NCBI GenBank assembly: GCA_963422465.1
Contig: OY730173.1
Coordinates: 3,534,001-3,598,000 of the forward strand
Direction of reading: 5' to 3'
Length of the DNA: 64,000 nt
Source: Lichina pygmaea
Taxonomy: Eukaryota > Ascomycota > Lichinomycetes > Lichinales > Lichinaceae
Below, in pieces: positions 8,511 through 19,328 of this stretch. The notes beneath the pieces are model-generated. The model worked only from the letters and a program-made list of their open reading frames with translations, had not been told where the DNA came from and searched no databases. The first letter of the stretch is position 1. Each line of letters begins with the position of its first letter. The position numbers and the translations under genes were made by a program.

Positions 8511-9790
8511 ATTCTCTTCTCTTACCAGAAACTTCAAGATTCCTTTTGTTACATTCCCTAGTCACACCCTGCCTTCAGTTTTTATCTCTTCAAGGGTTTT
8601 CTGAAGGAGTTCACTATTAGCTAGAAGATCTGCATGGCTGTAAAGCTACTACCAGTGTAAGAATCAAATAAAAAATAAAAATAAAAAAAAGAGACTTGTT
8701 GTCTTTGTCTTGAATAAAGAGAGCATGAAGAGGTGATATGTTTTGCAGTTTCTTCTGCTTGGCCACACACACATAGTGGGGTAGGGAAGTCAGGAACTCC
8801 AGCTCTGAAAAGAAAACTTGCCAGACTAATTCTTCCAGTCCTGATTTGCAGTAGCAGACTTGCCTCAGCTTTCTGTAACTCTTTGTAGAGCTTCAGATTG
8901 TTTTTGTGTGGCTTTTGACAGAAAGTCTGCCAGCCTGGATAGCTTCTTCTTTTCTTCTCTTCCCATTGGTCTTCCCACTCTTTAGTAAAGAGCTTTTGTA
9001 GTTCTTTCTTTGAACTAGCCTGGTTAGTAGTTATTTGACTTAACCAAGTGAATTTCCACTTAGGAGAGATAGTTGGGGATTCCTTTAAAGGTTTCTTCAA
9101 GAGAGAGGCATAGCTGGAAATAGTGGAAAAGATACTGTCAAGAAAGTATTTGAGAGGGGAGTTTTGAATAGAAGAAAGAAAACAGGCAGTGCGAAATTTA
9201 AAGTAGAGGTCTAGAGGTAGAAGAAAAAGCTCACTCTCTAATAGAAAAGAAGGAGTGGCTTTGAAAGCACCCCCAATAAGTCTTAGGCATCTGTTTTGAA
9301 ATGAAACAAGAGAAGAGATATTGGAGGATTTTCTTAGAGGGTTAAACCAGATCCCCACTGCATAGCTCAGTAGAGATCTCAGTATAGCAGTGTACACCAG
9401 ACATGATGTGTGAACTGGAAAGCCCCAAGTAGAATAGGAAGTTCTAGAAAGAGAAGAGAGTGCTTTCTGTGCTTTTTGAAGAATAATCCTCTGGTGTTTG
9501 TGCCAGTGGAGCTTTGCATCTAGGTACACTCCAAGTACTCACACTTCTTCTTTTGGTTTGAGAATCACATTCCCCAGTCTGAGCTTGAGCTGAAGATTGT
9601 CTGATCTTCTTCTGGAAAAATGAAGTATTTCATATTTCTCAGGTGAGAAGACTATTCCATGTCTTGCAGCCCAGGATAGACATTTGTGGTGTGTGTTCTT
9701 TAACTTCAGAAGGTTACTTTTCAAGGAGTGACCAAAAGCAAGCAGATTTGTATCATCTGCAAACCCCAGGGCAGATACACCAGAAGAGGG
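7272..9790. repeat. ~1.1-kb inverted repeat formed by MINE-1 and L1c
   Basis: Arm 1 is about 7272-8376 (plus) and arm 2 about 8686-9790 (minus), separated by ~310 bp holding the MINE-1 3' end and tail. The arms are near-identical by eye (only a handful of amino-acid differences in the shared frame). Confidence 0.85.
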
Positions 9791-11794
9791 AGTATGCACA
9801 GTCTCATGCAATTCAGAAATGTAGAATAGAAAAAGAATAGGGGATAATGGAGAACCTTGAGAAACTCCACAATGAATAGGAATAGAATAAGTCTCAGAAT
9901 CATCAAAGACAAGAGTGGTAGAGCGCTTATCACAGAAGAAGTAGATCCAGGAAGCTAGCCAGGCAGGTATTCCTTTTCTTTTCAGAATTTACTGTAGTAT
10001 CTTGGGGAGAACTCTGTCATAGGCTCCTGAGATATCCAGTGAGAGTAGGGATGCAACCATGCCTTCCTTCCAGACTTTTTCCACTTGGGAGGTTAGAAGG
10101 AAAAGTGCTGCTTCTGTGGATCTTCCTTTCCTAAAGCCCATCTGGATATCTGGCAATAGTCCAGCTTCTTCTGCTATCTTGCTTAGTCTGGCTGCAGCAA
10201 TAGCTTCCATCAGCTTGCCTGTTGTGTTTAGCAGAGCTATAGGGCACCAGGCTTTAGCTTGATTGTAGGTTCCCTTGCCAGGTTTCCTCAAGCAGACTGT
10301 TTTTGCACTCTTAAATCTTTCAGGGAAGTACTCCAGTTTCCAGCATGTTGAAGTCAGAATAGCTAGAGCTTGGCAGAACCTAGGCCCCAGAGCTCTCAGA
10401 AATCCATTTGGCAGCTTATCTCTCCCTCCTGCTGTGAAAGGTTTCTTCTTGGCCAGAATTTGCTCCACTTCTTCACATGTTACCTCCTGGGAGAGCTGTA
10501 TCTCAGAGATAGTCTGGGAGCTTTCTGAGCCTGGTTCTGGAACTAGAGCTTTTGGAAAGAACTGTTGTGAGAAGGCTTTAGTCTTTTCCTCAAAGGTTTT
10601 GGCTATTCCTTCTTGTGTTTCCAGGTCAGGAACCAGAGGAAGATCAGGAGTCTTGTTGGCTTTGGACTTTCCCCACTTTGCAAGCTTCCAGAACTTTGAA
10701 GAGCTGGCCAGCTCATGGATTTGGTGTCTGAAAGTGTTCTGTTTTCCATCTCTGACTGCCTTTTTCTTGAGCTTAGTTGCTTGCTCAAGTTCCTCTTGAC
10801 TTGCTTGCCTTTTTTGCACTTTTCTTCTTACTCTTCTTTCCTCTTTAACCTTGTTTTGGATCTCTTGATTCCACCAGGGAACTGAGTGGCCAGATTGCTT
10901 CTGGAGCTGTGTGGATTTGCTTGCTATTTCTTGGAGAAAGTTGTCAAGATACTCCAAGTACTCATCCACTTCATATTTGTCTTGGAAGTGGAAGGGCAGG
11001 TGTAGCTTCTCACACTCTACTCTTGCAAGGTTTGAGTCCAGTGTTCTCCAGTTTCTTTCTGGTTTCCAGATTTTCCTTGGAGGATCCAGGTCCAGGCAGG
11101 TTAGTACAGGTCTGTGGTCAGACCCATGAAAGAACTGAAGAGCCACTTTAGAGAAAATCAGAGAGTTAGAAAGAGAAGAAGAAATAAAAGACAGATCAAT
11201 AGAAGAACATGGTTTTTCAGAAAGAGATCTTGCTCTGGTAGGGGTGAAAGGTGCAATAGCTAAATCCAGATTTAAATCTTTCATTAGGTCTTGAAATTTG
11301 TTTGCAGTCTCAGAGTACAGTCTTCTTTTCTTTGACCAGTCTGGGTGGTGAAGATTTGAGTCTGTGAGAAGAATATGTTGTCCTTGTTCTTGTAATGCAT
11401 TTCGGAGTAAACAGAGAAGAGCTTCTGATGCCTCTGTGTAGTTTTCTTGACTTGATGGGGTGAAGTAGAGATTATGTACCCAAAGAGAAGTAGAAGAGTT
11501 TTCCAAGTAGATTTCAAGAGAAACAAAGTCTTTATTCCAGAAGGTAGGATGAAGAGAAGAGAGTTTCAGATTTTTATTAATAAGAAAAAGTGTTCTGCCA
11601 ATCTCTGAACAGTAGAGAGGAAGAAAGGAAGAGAAAACAGTTGAAGTGCTTGTTTCTAGGTGAGGGTTTTTCCAGAGCTCTTGAAGTGCAATAATGTCCA
11701 CCTCTTGGAGAGCTGAGGTTGCTAGCAGTAGCTCTTGGACTGATTGGCTTTTTTGCACATTATACTGGAGAAGTGTCAGCTTTGTGTCTTTCAT
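8690..11794 (-). pseudogene. L1c ORF2 (endonuclease-reverse transcriptase), broken
   Basis: Starts at ATG 11794 in an ATGA overlap with the ORF1 stop. EEP endonuclease motifs are present (LLQYNVQKSQ, LLTDSNLHHPDWS, GSDHRPVLT), then RT motifs (MGFRKGRSTEA, SLDISGAYDRVLP). A stop at 9989 follows LPKILQ, and further stops lie in the palm (before IYFFC and before VLGVYLD). The FADDTN core is intact at the sequence level. The C terminus is cut at 8690. In a working copy this enzyme nicks target DNA and copies the LINE RNA in place; here it is dead. Confidence 0.9.
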
Positions 11795-12855
11795 GCAGAC
11801 ATCTCAGCATCAAAGATCTTGAAGAAGTTAGCTGGTAGCTTTCCTCCAGAGTTGGCTGATCTTGAAGAAAGAATTTGCACTTCTGGGAGTGCACCTCTGA
11901 GTCTCTCTGAGCTTCTGCTTGGCTCAGCTGTTTTACGTTTTTTCCCCCCTGGTAGAGACTGAGAGAGAGGGAAAGACATAACTGGGGGGGGTTGTAGAGC
12001 TGGAACAGAGGTAGCTGTTGGGATCTCATATTTTCCTGGGCGTGTGTTCCATGCTTCTCTTGCCTTCTTGGCTGCTTCCTGGCGTACTGGACAGACACTG
12101 GCCTAGGCTGGGTGAGCTCCTCTGCAGTTGCAGCATTTTGGCTTGAGAAGCTGTTCAGGAACTTGGCAGGCTCTCCTTTCATGCTGGCCTCCACAGGCAC
12201 CACACACAGCTTTGTTCTTGCAGAAGCGTGCTTGGTGCCCATAGCCAAAGCACTTGAAACATTGTGCAATAACTGTGTCTGCCAGAAAAGGTTCTGCTTC
12301 ATGCATCCTGTGCCCCAGCACTAGCCCACTCTCAATCAAAAGATTGGCTTGTTCAGGGGTAGCCAGATCCAGGTGGAGAGAGGTAACTGGCTTCTTTTGA
12401 GCTATAGCCTTCTTAGACCAGTAGGCTCTCAGGATAGTGATTTGCTTGCTCAGAGATGGGTTGCTGTTCTGGATTATCTGGCGGGTTTTCTCCAGGTCTT
12501 CAGGTTGGATATCTTCTGTTCTGACTCCATGGATCAGAACTGGAAATCTCTTGGGCTGGATGGTTGCTTCCTTTGTGAAGATAGCTGATACCCAGGCAGG
12601 GTTTTTCTCTAGGAAGACTTTAGTCTCTTGGCTTTCTGTGTTAATAAGGATATCCCCTGAAGGAAGTTTCCTTACTGCTCTGACCTGCTTGTTGTAGGGG
12701 CTGGGTAGTCTGTCTTGAAGAGTCTGGAAAAGCTGGATGTGAGTTCTATTAGCCATGTCAGGTGGCTGGATACCAGGATGTACAAGAACTTCTTTGAGAA
12801 TTCTTGCAGGTAGAGGGATTTGTGCTGGAATAGATTTTTGGACAGCCTGGGCATA
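11791..12855 (-). pseudogene. L1c ORF1, C-terminal part
   Basis: Continues the frame of 19329-19650 across the A-2 insertion, from SYAQAVQK to FKIFDAEMSA. It has the RLPSGD-like KLPSGDILINT, the FPVLIHGVR block and three zinc knuckles (CFKCFGYGHQARFC, CGACGGQHERRAC, CCNCRGAHP). A TAG codon (rev. comp. near 12103) stops it just after the third knuckle; beyond it the frame stays open to the natural end. The stop overlaps the ORF2 start as ATGA. Confidence 0.85.
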
Positions 12856-12953
12856 TGATGTGTTACGACCCAGGAGGAACACAGTCTTTATATACTCACA
12901 GAAAGCAGCAGACAGGATACTGGACAGAAGTACCAGACAGCGTGACACGGGAA

Positions 12954-12969
12954 CCGGTCACGTGACCGG
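12954..12969. promoter_or_regulatory. Perfect 16-bp palindrome, CGG-N8-CCG with CACGTG core
   Basis: CCGGTCACGTGACCGG. It combines an E-box-like TCACGTGA core with inverted CGG triplets spaced by 8. Inverted CGG triplets are the usual target form of Zn2Cys6 factors. The 3' LTR has the same site with one triplet altered; the TCACGTGA core is kept in the A LTRs at 1820 and 45048. Confidence 0.6.
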
Positions 12970-13197
12970 CAAGACAAACCAGGGGGTGCTCGCCGCAGCA
13001 TGCATATGCACGAACAAGTGAGCAAAGTGAGCAGAGCTCACCCAGCTCGCCGCAGCGTGCATGAAAAGTGAGCAAAGTGAGCAGAGCTCACCCAGCTCAC
13101 TGCAGCATGCATGAAAAGTGAGCAAAGTGAGCAGAGCTCACTTATCTCACCGAGTGAGCAAAGTGAGCAGAGCTCACTCTGCTCACGAACTGGGCAC

Positions 13198-13203
13198 TAT
13201 ATA
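13198..13203 (+). promoter_or_regulatory. Sense TATA box of the A-2 5' LTR
   Basis: CTATATAG at 13197-13204, kept in all A LTRs, about 36 bp before the GTCTTCAA motif at 13234-13241 that is complementary to the primer-binding region. This places the RNA start near 13230. Confidence 0.6.
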
Positions 13204-13439
13204 GTCTGGCGATAGTTCCCCTATGGAACAATCGTCTTCAACTCATGTTGTGATCCAGACAACTAGATCTACTTCAATACAATCCTTTGTACGAAGCCGT
13301 TGATCAGGTGTCACCACCACCATGTTCCACCAAACCCCTTCGCACTCCTTGACACTCCTCTCCTGCGAGAACCAACCCGCCTTCCACCTCTCGCCCTAAT
13401 CCTATACTCAGATAGGACGGTACAGTACAGACTGCAACA

Positions 13440-13451
13440 CTTTGAAGACCC
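13440..13451 (+). promoter_or_regulatory. Candidate self-priming primer-binding site of A-2
   Basis: Two bases after the LTR, TTGAAGAC (13442-13449) is the exact complement of GTCTTCAA (13234-13241) near the inferred RNA 5' end. It does not begin with the TGG expected of a tRNA-primed site. The Tf1/sushi group is known to self-prime in this way. Confidence 0.5.
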
Positions 13452-13457
13452 TCAAGG

Positions 13458-14285
13458 ATGAGTACCTTAGGAGCAACCAACCCCAACTTCCCAGATGGAA
13501 AGATTAGTGTCACCAAGCCAGACCTGTTCTACAGTGAAAGAAACAAGGTCAACGACTGGCTTATGCAACTCCAAGTCTACTTTCAATTCCAACCAGAGAC
13601 AAGGCTGCCTAAGGAAAAGTGGCCCCTCTTTGCAACCACTTACATGAGAGGCAATGCTTATTGATGGATCAAGCCCTACGTCAACAAACATCTCTCAGAA
13701 AACAGAGACCACGACAGCACAACAGAATGGATGACAAAATGGACACGATTCAAGGACGAGATCAAAAGGATCCTTGGACCATCTAACGAAGACAAAGTGG
13801 CTATACGAATGATCCAGCACATCAAACAACAACGCTCAGCCGCAGAGTACACCACGCAGTTCAAACAATACTCAGTACTGACTGACTGGGATGACGACGC
13901 CCTGATGGTCATGTACCAATGTGGACTCAAGGAAAACATGAAGGATGAAATCACCTTCGACGGACAAGCAGTTGACACACTGGATGAACTCATCACACAA
14001 GCAATCAACATTGATGACAAGCTATTCAAGCGAGTGATGGAGAAGCGCCACGACAGAGGATACAGCCGCCCCGCATGGCATGTGAGCAACCACTACAAGC
14101 CACCTAACAAGGCACCGCCACATGATCCATATGGCTATGCACCCATGGAACTGGATGCAGTCCACCACAAGGGAAGGTTCACGAAGGGAAGGAACAACAA
14201 GAAGGGGAAAGCACTAAAGTGCTATGCCTGTGGCAAGCTAGGCCACATGGTGAAAGACTGTTGTTCAAAGAACAAGGTGCACTGA
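13458..14285 (+). pseudogene. A-2 gag region, fossil
   Basis: Capsid-type gag starting MSTLGATNPN with a Trp-rich retrotransposon gag domain (WMTKWTRFKDEIKRIL, EYTTQFKQYS). It ends in a CCHC knuckle, CYACGKLGHMVKDC. The same gag recurs in A-1 and in the plus half of A-4. It is broken. Confidence 0.85.
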
Positions 14286-14914
14286 CAGCAACTTAATACG
14301 CTCGACAGAGACTGGAATGTCATCAAGCCAGAGGACCCACCAGGAGAGGCTCAGCTATCCCTCGAACAATGGGATGACTACGATCAGATATTGGAAGCAG
14401 CCCACCAACTGGCAACATCAGGAGGCAAGGACCTACCAGAACTAACAGGTCAGGACAAGGGACAGGAGCCCTTAACCACCTCTGATGGGGACTGAGACAA
14501 ACCCGCGTCTATCAAAGAAGAAATACCACAAGGAAGCTATGCGTATAGCATAGACCCACAAAACCTACGGCATGGCGAACTACAGTGGAGGTTTTGCACG
14601 AAGCACTACTGCACCTACCACGAACAACTACGAAGGTACGGAGAACATTCACCCTACCACGCCACCTGCCACAAGCATTGGGTCAATTGCGAGAAGGATG
14701 CGTGTGAAATCCACCTTTGGGACAAACGCCAACACACTGCATTCCCCGGGCACACACATGATTGGCATGAACACCTCATGTTCCTACAACAAGGCAACAA
14801 CCACAACTGCTACATCAACAATTGGCAGTACTGCCTCAAGCCTGGATGTGACAAGCATCAGCAAGACAAATTCATGAACAGATTCCTCAGGACTGATGGG
14901 AAGGGCTGGACCTA

Positions 14915-17900
14915 TTGCCCAGTCAGTGGAAAGACACTTCAATCGGGAAAAGACTGAACTCCCTTGTCAAGGGGCGACATCAGGAGCTCAACAACATGAC
15001 CTCTAGCAACGCAAAGCACCTGCGATTGCCTGTGTCACTACATGCCAACACGCCAGTACAGACATACGCACTTGTTGACTCTGGAGCCAGTGGAAACTAC
15101 ATCTCGAGACAACTTTACAATACCCTCAGCACTGGAAGGAGACGCAAGCAGCAGCCCTATCAGCTCATGATGGCAAATGGACAGACAGAGCTAGTCTGCC
15201 ATGAGACGCAGCCAATGGAAATAGTTACCGGACACCATGCTGAAAGGATCCACCTTGATATCGTCAAGTTGGCCACTCAGGATATCTACTTGGGGATGCC
15301 TTGGCTAAAGAAGCACAACCCAGTTGTTAACTGGAAGACAGGAGTACTCACATTTAGGAACTGCACTAACAACACAGCTCGGACCTGTTACCAGCCGCAG
15401 AAGGTGTGGACAGATAAGGGAAGGAGTCCTCAGTGGAACCTCACTGACAGAAAGGACGACTCTCAAAAGAAGAGGTCTGCCTTGACAGGCACACCCCGGA
15501 ACCAGGTGGCCAAACAGTCAGAGATGAAGAGAGAGGAAGTTGTTAACCCTCTGGAGATCCCTGAAGAGTACCGACCTGGGTATGATAACCTCTTTCAGGA
15601 AGAGACAACAACAGCAGCGTTGCCTAAGCACCAACCTTGGGATCATGAGATCAAGTTGCAACCAGGGACGGAGCCAGGATTTGGACCAATTTACCAGTTA
15701 TCAGAGAAAGAGCTCCAAGTACTTCACGAGTACCTGGAGGAAAACCTGAAAAAGGGTTTCATTCGAGAATCTCAATCACCAGCAGGATACCCGATACTAT
15801 TTGCACCAAAGAAAGACAGAAGTCTTCGACTTTGTGTGGACTACAGGAAACTCAACAACATTACCATCAAGAACTGATATCTGTTGCCAAATGCGAACGA
15901 ATTGCGAGACAGGATCAGTCAAGCTACAACCTTTACCAAGCTGGACTTGAAAGGAGCATACAACCTGATACGCATGAAAAAAGGAGAAGAATGGAAGACA
16001 GCCTTCAGAACCTGATACAGACACTACAAGTATCTGGTTATGCTATTCAGACTCACGAACGCACCAGCAACATGTCAAGCATTGATCAACAACATCATCA
16101 GAGCACACCTGGACCAAACAGCTATCGCCTACCTGGACGACATTCTTGTCTACTCGAACACGCAACAAGAACATACCAAACATGTGAAGGATGTTCTACG
16201 ATGCCTACAAGAGGCAGGGCTCAAGCTCAACCCGAAGAAATGCGAGTTCAACAAACCGGAAGTTGAATTCCTTGGATACATCATAGGGATCGAAGGGATC
16301 AAGATTGACTCTGAGAAAATCAAAGTGATTCAGCAATGGCCAACACCAACATCAGTTAAGGAAGTACAAGCCTTCCTAGGATTTGCCAACTTCAACCGAC
16401 AGTTCATCAAGAACTACTCACAGATGGCAACTCCACTGACAGAACTCACAAAGAAGGACGTGGAGTACCGGTGGACGCAGAGATAACAAAAAGCATTCCA
16501 ACAGCTCAAGGACACTTGCGCCAAGGAACCAGTTCTCCTCAACTTCAAGACAGGCCAACCGACACAAATCAAGACAGACACTTCAGATCAGGCAGTGGGA
16601 GCATGTCTATGCCAACAGGCAGACAGCAAGTGGCACCCAGTTGCCTACTACTCACGAAAAATAACACAAGCAGAACAAAACTATGATATCCACGATAAAG
16701 AGCTACTGGCAGTCGTCAACGCACTCGAACACTGGAGAGTGTACGTGGAAAGCAGTTCTGAACTCACCATTCTCACAGACCACAAGAATCTGACAACATT
16801 CACGACAACCAAGAAGCTGAACAGATGGCAAGTCAGATGGGCTGAACTCCTAGGGCAACACAAGTTCAAGATCTTGTACACCCCTGGACAAGACAATAGG
16901 AGAGCAGACACACTAAGCCGATGAAAAGACCACATGGAAGATGATGAACACCAAGGAACGATCTTACAGCAGGACCAGCAAGGAAACCTGGTGCCCCAGC
17001 CACAGATCAACAAGCTCACAGCAGAAGACACTGAAGAACTAATAAGGAACTACCACGACAATCCAGCACATGGTCACCCAGGAATCTCCAAAACCACAGA
17101 CCTTATCCAACGGGCAGGGAACAATGTCATTAACCTCCGACAACATGTCACAAACTACATCAGCAAGTGTCTACTATGCCAGAAAAACAAATATGGAAGA
17201 CACAAGCCATACAGAGAAGGACACCCGAACACGATACCGAGAGGCCTGTGGGAAGACGTGTCAATGGACTTCATCACAAAGCTACCCAAGTCCAAAGACC
17301 CAGTCACAGGAATCACCTACAACTTGATTATGGTGATAGTGGACAGATTCACAAAATATCTAATAACAGTACCATTCAAGGAGACCCACACAGCAGAACA
17401 GTTGGGACACCTCTTACTGGACAGACTAGTCAGAGACCACGGAGTTCCAATCACGATCATTACAGACAGAGATAAACTCTTCACATCTAACTACTGGAAG
17501 ACAATCAGTGCAGCCATGGGAACAAAACCCAAAATGTCTACGGCCTATCACCCACAAACTGACAGCCAGACGGAGCGAGCGAACCAAGTCCTGGAGACTT
17601 ACCTACAGCATTACATCAACAAAACCCACAGTAATTGGGTACAGTTATTACCGGTGGCACAGCTGGCAATCAACCAGCACAGATCAGACTCAACAAAGGA
17701 ATCACCATTTTTTGCCAATTTTGGATGACATGCAAACATCGGGATACCAAGCAGAGCTTCACCAAACATGGAGAAAGCACTCCAACATGACAAGCTCCTA
17801 CGACAAACACACACGATGATGAGGCACTACCTTCAAGAGACCTCAGAAAGAATGCAACACCAAATGGACAAGAAATCGAAAATGGCACCTCAGCTAAAGA

Positions 17901-18271
17901 AGGGGGATAAAGTCTACCTCCTCACAAGAAATTGGAAAACAAAGAAACCAAGAACAAAGAAACTGGACCATGTTAAGGTCGGACTATTTTCAGTCGAAGA
18001 AAGAACTGGACCAGTCAACATCAGACTACGACTACCAAGAGACGCTCGGGTACACCCAAACTTTCATATATCGATGATTGAACCAGCTGACCAGAGCACA
18101 CCCTTGCAGGAAACATTCCATTACCAACCCGAAGAGGAACAAGAGTTTGAGGTTGAACAGATCCTAGCTAGAAAAGGTCAGCAATACCTTGTCAAGTGGA
18201 AAGGATACCCAGACTCAGAAAATACCTGGGAACCACTCAAGAACCTCGCGAACTGCCAGCTTCTTCTGTGA
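14915..18271 (+). pseudogene. A-2 pol region (protease, RT, RNase H, integrase, chromodomain), fossil
   Basis: Recognisable parts in order: protease (ALVDSGASGNYIS near 15070), RT with AYLDDILVYS near 16130, RNase H (TDHKNLTTF near 16775), integrase zinc region and core (DFITKLPKS near 17270, AYHPQTDSQTERANQ near 17540), and C-terminal chromodomain ([18 protein letters not shown] near 18185). This order and the chromodomain mark a chromovirus. Broken, several breaks. The spacer between gag and pol (14286-14914) is A-family sequence with further cysteine/histidine-rich coding-like stretches. Confidence 0.9.
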
Positions 18272-18332
18272 CAGTTTCGGCAGGAGCAGGACTGAACAGC
18301 TCAGCCTGCAGGAGGGACGTGTCAATGACCGA

Positions 18333-18737
18333 TCAAGTCAAATCCTCGCCATCCGACTCTATCTCTTTCACCAAGCACTGAAGCTTCTGCCTCGCACAGA
18401 CCTCGGCGCCCTCCAACACCTTTTGCTTCCGAGACAGACAAGCCTGCACTGTGGCAAGTTGTTCGAAGAGTGCATCACGTGTTGCCTTGTCAGTGGCAAC
18501 GTCCTCACGGAGGTTATCCCGGGACATGTTCAAAGATTCCCAGGACACAGAGACACAAGACCTTCCACGCCGAGTGCACGCAGCACATTTCAACTTATCG
18601 TCTTCTCCCGGCATCTGGAAGCACGGACGACCACGGAGAACACAAAAGTTGCAGGGCGTACGTGAAACAAAACTCCGATCACGGATTTGAGCAGCCAGCT
18701 GAGTTCAGCTAACAGTCGCACATGACTTTGGAGGCAT
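18333..18737 (-). pseudogene. A-2 antisense accessory ORF: Zn2Cys6-type cluster plus coiled coil, fossil
   Basis: Antisense to the element between pol and the 3' LTR. Cysteines are spaced C-x2-C-x6-C (CNFCVLRGRPC) then 11 residues then C-x2-C-x6-C (CAACTRRGRSC), inside the Zn(II)2Cys6 pattern of fungal transcription factors. A helical, Leu/Glu/Lys-rich stretch follows (DALFEQLATVQACLSRKQ). Homologous to 45777-46277 in A-4 and similar in plan to 56476-57006 in family B. This copy is broken (about one break). A TATATAAAG box lies upstream in the 3' LTR (18806-18814, minus). Confidence 0.65.
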
Positions 18738-18780
18738 GACCAGATTTCATCAAGATGATGAAAGATGGAGAGGGGGATAG

Positions 18781-19323
18781 TGTTACGACCCAGGAGGAAC
18801 ACAGTCTTTATATACTCACAGAAAGCAGCAGACAGGATACTGGACAGAAGTACCAGACAGCGTGACACGGGAACTGGTCACGTGACCGGCGAGACAAACC
18901 AGGGGGTGCTCGCCGCAGCATGCATATGCACGAACAAGTGAGCAAAGTGAGCAGAGCTCACCCAGCTCGCCGCAGTGTGCATGAAAAGTGAGCAAAGTGA
19001 GCAGAGCTCACCCAGCTCACTGCAGCGTGCATGAAAAGTGAGCAAAGTGAGCAGAGCTCACTCTGCTCACAAACTGGGCACTATATAGTCCGGCGATAGT
19101 TCCCCTATGGAATGATCGTCTTCAACTCATGTTGTGATCCAGACAACTAGATCTACTTCAATACAATCCTTTGTACAAAGCCGTTGATCAGGTGTCACCA
19201 CCACCATGTTCCACCAAACCCCTTCGCGCTCCTTGACACTCCTCTCCTGCGAGAACCAACCTGCCTTCCACCTCTCGCCCTAATCCTATACTCGGATAGG
19301 ACAGTACGGTACGGACCGCAACA
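18781..19323 (+). repeat. A-2 3' LTR
   Basis: 543 bp, TGTTACGACC to GACCGCAACA; one tandem unit (36 bp) fewer than the 5' LTR. On the reverse strand it carries a TATATAAAG box pointing toward the antisense ORF. Confidence 0.95.
18806..18814 (-). promoter_or_regulatory. Antisense TATA box in the family A 3' LTR
   Basis: TATATAAAG on the minus strand, 26 bp inside the LTR edge and ~70 bp upstream of the antisense ORF start at 18737. The matching place in A-4 has TATAAATAA (45698-45706, plus). Confidence 0.5.
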
Positions 19324-19328
19324 TGATG

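Larger units (their letters stand above)
6155..8689 (+). mobile_element. MINE-1: GC-rich module fused to a 5'-truncated L1-type LINE
   Basis: Seen: 6155-7271 is a GC-rich sequence unrelated to any LINE. From 7272 the sequence is L1 ORF2 starting just before the FADD motif and runs to a LINE tail (CAGTGTAAGAATCAAAT then A-rich) ending about 8689. The same module 3' end recurs at 62968 joined to another LINE position. Known: MINE elements of Magnaporthe join a ~1.1-kb WEIRD sequence to variably truncated MGL LINEs at short identities. Inference: this is the same kind of chimera, made by template switching during LINE reverse transcription. I cannot test whether the module is homologous to WEIRD. 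Confidence 0.75.
12861..13439 (+). repeat. A-2 5' LTR
   Basis: 579 bp, TGTTACGACC to GACTGCAACA. It holds the palindrome at 12954-12969, three to four copies of a unit built on AAGTGAGCAAAGTGAGCAGAGCTCAC (13016-13187), a TATATA box at 13198, and the inferred RNA start region near 13230. Confidence 0.95.
12861..19323 (+). mobile_element. Family A chromovirus A-2 (Ty3/gypsy, Tf1/sushi-like), fossil with both LTRs
   Basis: 6463 bp inserted in ORF1 of L1c with the 5-bp duplication TGATG (12856-12860, 19324-19328). Order: 5' LTR, gag, protease, RT, RNase H, integrase, chromodomain, polypurine tract 18761-18777, 3' LTR, plus an antisense ORF before the 3' LTR. The gag/pol region is broken, with roughly half a dozen breaks. 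The LTRs differ by 16 substitutions, all by my alignment at CpG sites, plus one 36-bp repeat-unit difference. The insertion is fairly recent, but CpG decay makes a clock unreliable. Confidence 0.93.

Noticed and set aside
7272-9790. Twin-priming 5' inversion of a single LINE
   Set aside because: Twin priming does not duplicate ~1.1 kb; here both arms cover the same LINE segment, so two elements are involved.
13016-13187. CRISPR-like array
   Set aside because: The units are contiguous tandem repeats inside an LTR without unique spacers, in a eukaryotic setting.
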